A stretch of 64,000 nt of DNA from positions 1,160,501-1,224,500 of the forward strand of contig NZ_KQ033913.1 in NCBI RefSeq assembly GCF_000969835.1, in the 5' to 3' direction. The stretch comes from Parabacteroides goldsteinii DSM 19448 = WAL 12034 (lineage in GTDB: Bacteria; Bacteroidota; Bacteroidia; Bacteroidales; Tannerellaceae). Below are positions 60,584 to 64,000 of the stretch, in pieces (within the stretch, counting starts at the first letter, position 1; each line of letters opens with the position of its first letter). The translations under genes were made by a program, and so were the position numbers. Under the pieces are notes generated by a model. It was not told the DNA's origin and searched no databases. It saw nothing but the letters and a program-made list of their open reading frames with translations.

Positions 60584-60591
60584 CAAAGGTA
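60584..60591 (-). promoter_or_regulatory. Putative -7 box TACCTTTG of the tgt operon
   Basis: Plus-strand CAAAGGTA, 17 bases upstream of the tgt start at 60566. Confidence 0.5.
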
Positions 60592-60602
60592 GCATTTTTC
60601 CG

Positions 60603-62222
60603 TTAGAAACCGAAGTCATCGACTTCTACGTTTTTAACTTCTTCCTCTTCCGGCAAAACAATGGTCTGATGCACCGTGTTTGCTTTTACAATAATGGCAC
60701 GCATCGGACGTACCGGGCAGATGGATTCGCAACCGCCGCAACCGACACACAGGTCCGGATTTACTTCGGGAATAGTCAGCGTCCCTTCATAAGGAACCAT
60801 ATGTACCGCTTGTGTCGGACAGTGTTCGGAGCAGGCACCGCAATCGGTCCCTTCCGTCTTCACGATACAACGGTTGATAAAGAAGGTGGCAATGCCGACT
60901 TGCAACGATTTCTTTTCTTCTACGGAAATCGGTTTGAGGGCCTCGGCCGGACAGACTTCCGAGCAAATGGTACATTCATAGTTACAATAACTGCTGATAT
61001 AAGCCATGCGTGGTTTCAATAGATAGTCGAAACCATATTCAAGCCCTGCCGGACGTAATACCTGGCTGGGACATTTCACGACACAGATATGGCATCCCGT
61101 ACATTTGTCTTTAAACCGTTCCAGGTTCAGGGAACCGGGAGGGGTGATGGGCGGCCATTTCTTCCGGCCTTTTTTCTTTCCGTGACCGTTACCTAGACCA
61201 TGTCCTTTGGCTTGTCCGACGCCATCTGCTATAGCCGAAACAACAGGCAAGGTTGCCGCAACCGTTACTCCGGTTGCCAGGAACGTACGGCGGCTGTTAG
61301 AAGCACTTACCCGTTCCCGTGCTTGACACGGGATCGCATTGGAACTGCCCGTATCGGCATTCTCTTTACGGAAAGCCGGTTTGAAACGGTATTGCAACCC
61401 ACCTTTAGAGCAGGAAGAAACGCAATTGAAGCAATCCACGCAACGCGAAGAGTCGACCGTCATCTCTTTTGCATTAATAGCTTCCGCCTTGCAGGTTCGT
61501 TCACAGTTGCCGCAATGGTTGCAGGCATCCTTGTCAAACGAGATACGCATTTGTGAATAACGTGATACCAGACTGAGTAAGGCTCCAACGGGACATAATG
61601 TATTGCAAAACAAACGCCCCCGGAAAATAACCATTACAATAAATACGACCAGTGCAACAATGGCAGATATTAATCCGGCAATACTAACCGTACTGATTGT
61701 AACATGGAATAAAGAATAGTTATCCATCTTCATCAGCCAGTCGGCTAATACATTATTTCCCCACATCACAGCAGGACGAAACAGGTTTGTTGCTATACGA
61801 CCGAAATTGCTATAAGGGTCGAGCAATAAACATAACCCGGAAAATCCCAATGCGGTAGTCACCACTGTTAGGGCCAGTATTGAATATCGTAGCCAGTTCA
61901 TTGGCTTATGATAACTGAAACGGCGAACACCTTTTTTCTTCTTTTTACCAATACAAAACAGACGGTTGATGATATCTTGCAGAATCCCGGCCGGACAAAT
62001 GGCTGAACAGTATATACGTCCAAAAAGGTATGTCATAATAAGCAATACTGCAACAATACCAAACATGCCGCCTAATACTGCGGGCAATAATTGGATATGC
62101 AGAAACTTATGTACATCCACCGGCATTTTGTTGGTGAAATCAAGAAAAAACAAGAGTATGGGTATAAAAAACAGGAGTGCGAGAAGTACTCTCACTCCTT
62201 TCTGATAATTTAATCGCTTCAT
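60603..62222 (-). CDS. Membrane iron-sulfur protein, NapH-like part fused to NapG-like ferredoxin part
   Basis: A 539-residue protein. The N-terminal half (about 1-245) has five or six helices and the CxxxCP pairs typical of NapH/RdxA-type quinol oxidases (YCSAICPAGILQD, FCNTLCPVGALLS). Next come two clusters, CNHCGNCERTC and CVDCFNCVSSC. A twin-arginine stretch NSRRTFLATG at about 308-317 starts the second half, which carries further clusters (CTGCHICVVKCP, CTICSEVCP, CGACSEHCP, CVGCGGCESICP), like Tat-exported NapG. It could pass electrons from menaquinol to a periplasmic partner. Its ATG overlaps the DUF362 stop by one base. Confidence 0.88.
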   Translation of the reverse strand: MKRLNYQKGVRVLLALLFFIPILLFFLDFTNKMPVDVHKFLHIQLLPAVLGGMFGIVAVLLIMTYLFGRIYCSAICPAGILQDIINRLFCIGKKKKKGVRRFSYHKPMNWLRYSILALTVVTTALGFSGLCLLLDPYSNFGRIATNLFRPAVMWGNNVLADWLMKMDNYSLFHVTISTVSIAGLISAIVALVVFIVMVIFRGRLFCNTLCPVGALLSLVSRYSQMRISFDKDACNHCGNCERTCKAEAINAKEMTVDSSRCVDCFNCVSSCSKGGLQYRFKPAFRKENADTGSSNAIPCQARERVSASNSRRTFLATGVTVAATLPVVSAIADGVGQAKGHGLGNGHGKKKGRKKWPPITPPGSLNLERFKDKCTGCHICVVKCPSQVLRPAGLEYGFDYLLKPRMAYISSYCNYECTICSEVCPAEALKPISVEEKKSLQVGIATFFINRCIVKTEGTDCGACSEHCPTQAVHMVPYEGTLTIPEVNPDLCVGCGGCESICPVRPMRAIIVKANTVHQTIVLPEEEEVKNVEVDDFGF

Positions 62223-63154
62223 TAAATCTTAATACGTTTGATATTGACTTTCTTCAAATCCGTTGTTCCCAGTTTCAATTCTTCACCTTTGCTGATATGG
62301 CTTACGGCTTCCATATCCAGTTTCTTTACCTGATTGAACAAAGCCAGGGCAGCCGTGTCGATAGCAATGATATTCGGGGAAACAATCATGGATTTCAATG
62401 TAGCTACGTCGGCAGCGCTTTTACCCTGCGGTCCGTTCTGATGCATCATACGGTAAGCATCCACTATGTTCAATACTGGTTTCTTCTGCCAGGTGCAGAT
62501 GTCGGCGATACATTGTTGCAAGTCGTTCTGATGGAAGAAACGGCGGTCCCAGACGATACCCATATAGTTCTTCATGGCACACGACAGTTTCGCTCCGCCG
62601 TGGTTCTTCAGGATAGGCACATTAATCCACGCATCCGCTTCAATCAACGCTTCATGTATCTTTGCAGACTTTACTTTTACCCCGTTGGGGATGGATACTT
62701 CTTTAAAGTACTTCTCATCGTTGGCGGGCATGATGATACCTCCGGCTTCTTTGACGGCGGCAGCGATGCCACTGCTTTCGTAACATTTCTGCCAGTTGTC
62801 GCAGGTATGGTCGAAAACAGTCACTTTTTCAGCTCCGGCTTCCAGGCACTTCTTTACCAATGCCTTGATTAGTCCCGGATTAGTGTTTCCAGCCAGTTCC
62901 GGTGTACGGTCCCAGCCGATGTTCGGTTTGATAACGACTTTTTGCCCTTTCTTGATGTATTTACCGATTCCCCCCAGGGTCTCCAATGCTTTGTCAAGCA
63001 TGACTTCGGGCTCTCCACCCATTACGGCGACCATTTCGGGAGCTTGTTCTACTGCCATCGTATTGCTGGACAATGCAGCTTGCAACCCGGTAAAGTCTAT
63101 TGAGAGAGCGGCGCCAGCTACTACACTGGTCTTTAAGAAATCACGACGTTTCAT
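62222..63154 (-). CDS. DUF362 family protein with Tat-like signal
   Basis: A 310-residue exported protein. The N-terminus MKRRDFLKTSVVAGAALS is a twin-arginine signal, implying folded export with a cofactor. The body shows the DUF362 pattern: VVIKPNIGWDRTPE, EKVTVFDHTCDNW, AWINVPILKNHGGAKLSCAMKNYMG and IVDAYRMMHQNGPQGKS. The ferredoxin tail seen in longer DUF362 proteins is absent; the adjacent multi-cluster protein may fill that role. The reaction is unknown. First gene of a two-gene operon with a -7 box at 63194. Confidence 0.9.
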   Translation of the reverse strand: MKRRDFLKTSVVAGAALSIDFTGLQAALSSNTMAVEQAPEMVAVMGGEPEVMLDKALETLGGIGKYIKKGQKVVIKPNIGWDRTPELAGNTNPGLIKALVKKCLEAGAEKVTVFDHTCDNWQKCYESSGIAAAVKEAGGIIMPANDEKYFKEVSIPNGVKVKSAKIHEALIEADAWINVPILKNHGGAKLSCAMKNYMGIVWDRRFFHQNDLQQCIADICTWQKKPVLNIVDAYRMMHQNGPQGKSAADVATLKSMIVSPNIIAIDTAALALFNQVKKLDMEAVSHISKGEELKLGTTDLKKVNIKRIKI

Positions 63155-63193
63155 CTTCTTGTAATTGGTTATTAGAATTGTTTATAGTTGAAA

Positions 63194-63201
63194 CAAAGGT
63201 A
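63194..63201 (-). promoter_or_regulatory. Putative -7 box TACCTTTG of the DUF362 operon
   Basis: Plus-strand CAAAGGTA, 39 bases upstream of the start at 63154; divergent from the box at 63223. Confidence 0.5.
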
Positions 63202-63222
63202 GTAATTCTCTGAATTATAGTG

Positions 63223-63230
63223 TATCTTTG
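63223..63230 (+). promoter_or_regulatory. Putative -7 box TATCTTTG of the last gene
   Basis: Match to TAnnTTTG, 21 bases before the ATG at 63252. Confidence 0.55.
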
Positions 63231-63251
63231 CCCACAAAAAATATTAAATTA

Positions 63252-64000
63252 ATGGAATTATCAGGCTATATATCATTGCAATCGTTCGTTGAAGGATGCA
63301 CCGGACCGGCCGGCGAACCGGCACTTATTTTACAGGCTGAGAATTTATTATATACGGTTCCTGAAGAAGAATATCAATATGGATTATCGCTGCTCCGGAA
63401 GGCTATCGGAGCATATGAGGCACAAAAAGGTATTCCTTTGGAAAGCAGCAAACAGGCTATTCCTTTTTTTCGTGAAAAGCGCCGGATGCTGATCGGGCCG
63501 GAGATGGAACTTTATAAGTTCTCCTTCTATGAGAATGAAACCGTCCTGCCTGAAAAGGTACAGTCAACCGGACAGCCTTATCTGAGGTTATCGTTTGACT
63601 ATGAGCAATTAGCCGAACATTGTCTTTTTGAAAACATATTCCTGGTACGCTGTAAATACGACGAAAAACGGATACTCGATAATTTCATTACCCAGATGGA
63701 CCGCGAGTACGATAAATTCTTTTTCGATGAAGAACACAGCGGCTTTACTGCCGATTCGCGTTTCTTTTCTCTTTTATGCAATGCTTGCCTGGAAGTAGAG
63801 GAACCATTATCTGCTTCGGAAAAAGAATGGCGGCTGGCAGTCCTCCGCAGTCCGTCCGAAGCCGGTTACCGGTATGATAACGGACAATTGCTACCTTCCG
63901 TTCCCATTTCTTTGCCGTTAAGTGTGATTCGCCGGGTTGCTTTGCTTAACAGTGAGAAAGAAGGATTGAATTTTAGTGCCCTTGCCGGATTCATGCAGCG
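63252..64000 (+). CDS. Unknown protein, 3' end cut by window
   Basis: An open frame of at least 249 codons from ATG 63252, starting MELSGYISLQSFVEGCTGPA, without a stop before the window ends. No signal peptide or membrane segment. Mixed alpha/beta composition, with FENIFLVRCKYDEKRILDNF and ASEKEWRLAVLRSP; the latter resembles the EKEWRL word of DUF2971 proteins, a weak hint only. The codon use is normal for the window and a -7 box lies 21 bases upstream, so the gene is real. Confidence 0.75.
   Translation, partial: MELSGYISLQSFVEGCTGPAGEPALILQAENLLYTVPEEEYQYGLSLLRKAIGAYEAQKGIPLESSKQAIPFFREKRRMLIGPEMELYKFSFYENETVLPEKVQSTGQPYLRLSFDYEQLAEHCLFENIFLVRCKYDEKRILDNFITQMDREYDKFFFDEEHSGFTADSRFFSLLCNACLEVEEPLSASEKEWRLAVLRSPSEAGYRYDNGQLLPSVPISLPLSVIRRVALLNSEKEGLNFSALAGFMQ

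Noticed and set aside
1..64000. tRNA, rRNA or insertion sequence
   Set aside because: No cloverleaf with CCA-compatible arms, no rRNA-like stretch and no transposase frame was seen when reading the intergenic regions.

Overview
The window reads as chromosomal DNA of a Bacteroidales bacterium, most likely a Parabacteroides or close relative (inference). The evidence is gene content (TonB-linked outer-membrane protein, SusC-plug-like domain, GH20 and GH84 hexosaminidases, DUF3857 and DUF6169 proteins, many Cys-anchored lipoproteins), promoters with the Bacteroidetes -7 box TAnnTTTG instead of sigma70 boxes, and weak Shine-Dalgarno sites. No rRNA, tRNA, cas gene, transposase or prophage was recognised.

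Layout. 1-4.7 kb: end of an outer-membrane beta-barrel gene, a possible attenuator leader before a split LysO-type exporter, and a glutaminyl-cyclase-like M28 lipoprotein. 4.7-9.5 kb: two GH20 hexosaminidases around a PIN-PhoH ATPase. 9.5-12.3 kb: small accessory genes (zinc-ribbon protein, a DUF6169 gene coupled to a 51-codon ORF, a GNAT acetyltransferase) and two short-period repeat arrays. 12.4-20 kb: V-type ATPase operon E-DUF2764-A-B-D-I-K whose K subunit carries a Na+-type binding site. 20-26 kb: S9 dipeptidyl peptidase, then a BlaI / M56 sensor / beta-propeller lipoprotein operon behind three spaced operator-like sites. 26.5-32.9 kb: GH84 enzyme and two DUF3857 proteins. 32.9-40 kb: menaquinone operon (HAD-thioesterase fusion, MenF, MenD, MenB, MenC-MenE fusion). 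40-47 kb: HAD phosphatase, SF1 helicase, glycine-zipper lipoprotein, MATE exporter, unknown membrane protein, cysteine desulfidase. 47.6-51.2 kb: biotin-dependent acyl-CoA carboxylase operon. 51.2-51.8 kb: a dense palindrome cluster. 51.8-57.4 kb: four tandem lipoprotein genes. 57.5-64 kb: methyltransferase, LptF/G permease, tgt, a NapH/NapG-like iron-sulfur protein with a DUF362 partner, and the start of an unknown gene.

How the parts fit. The men operon supplies quinone for anaerobic respiration; the V-ATPase would couple ATP to ion (probably Na+) gradients; the biotin enzyme belongs with propionate/succinate metabolism; the hexosaminidases release GlcNAc-type sugars in the envelope.

The least explained signal is non-coding: six arrays of short self-complementary cores repeated every 22-23 bp (near 6.6, 9.6, 10.8, 17.0, 38.5 and 51.65 kb), each array with its own core except that the 17.0 and 38.5 kb arrays share one, and one of them lying inside the menF reading frame. 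Next to the 51.65 kb array is a 235-bp mirror-symmetric set of hairpins whose stems differ by compensatory changes. A separate 99-bp inverted repeat encodes the linker joining MenC to MenE.
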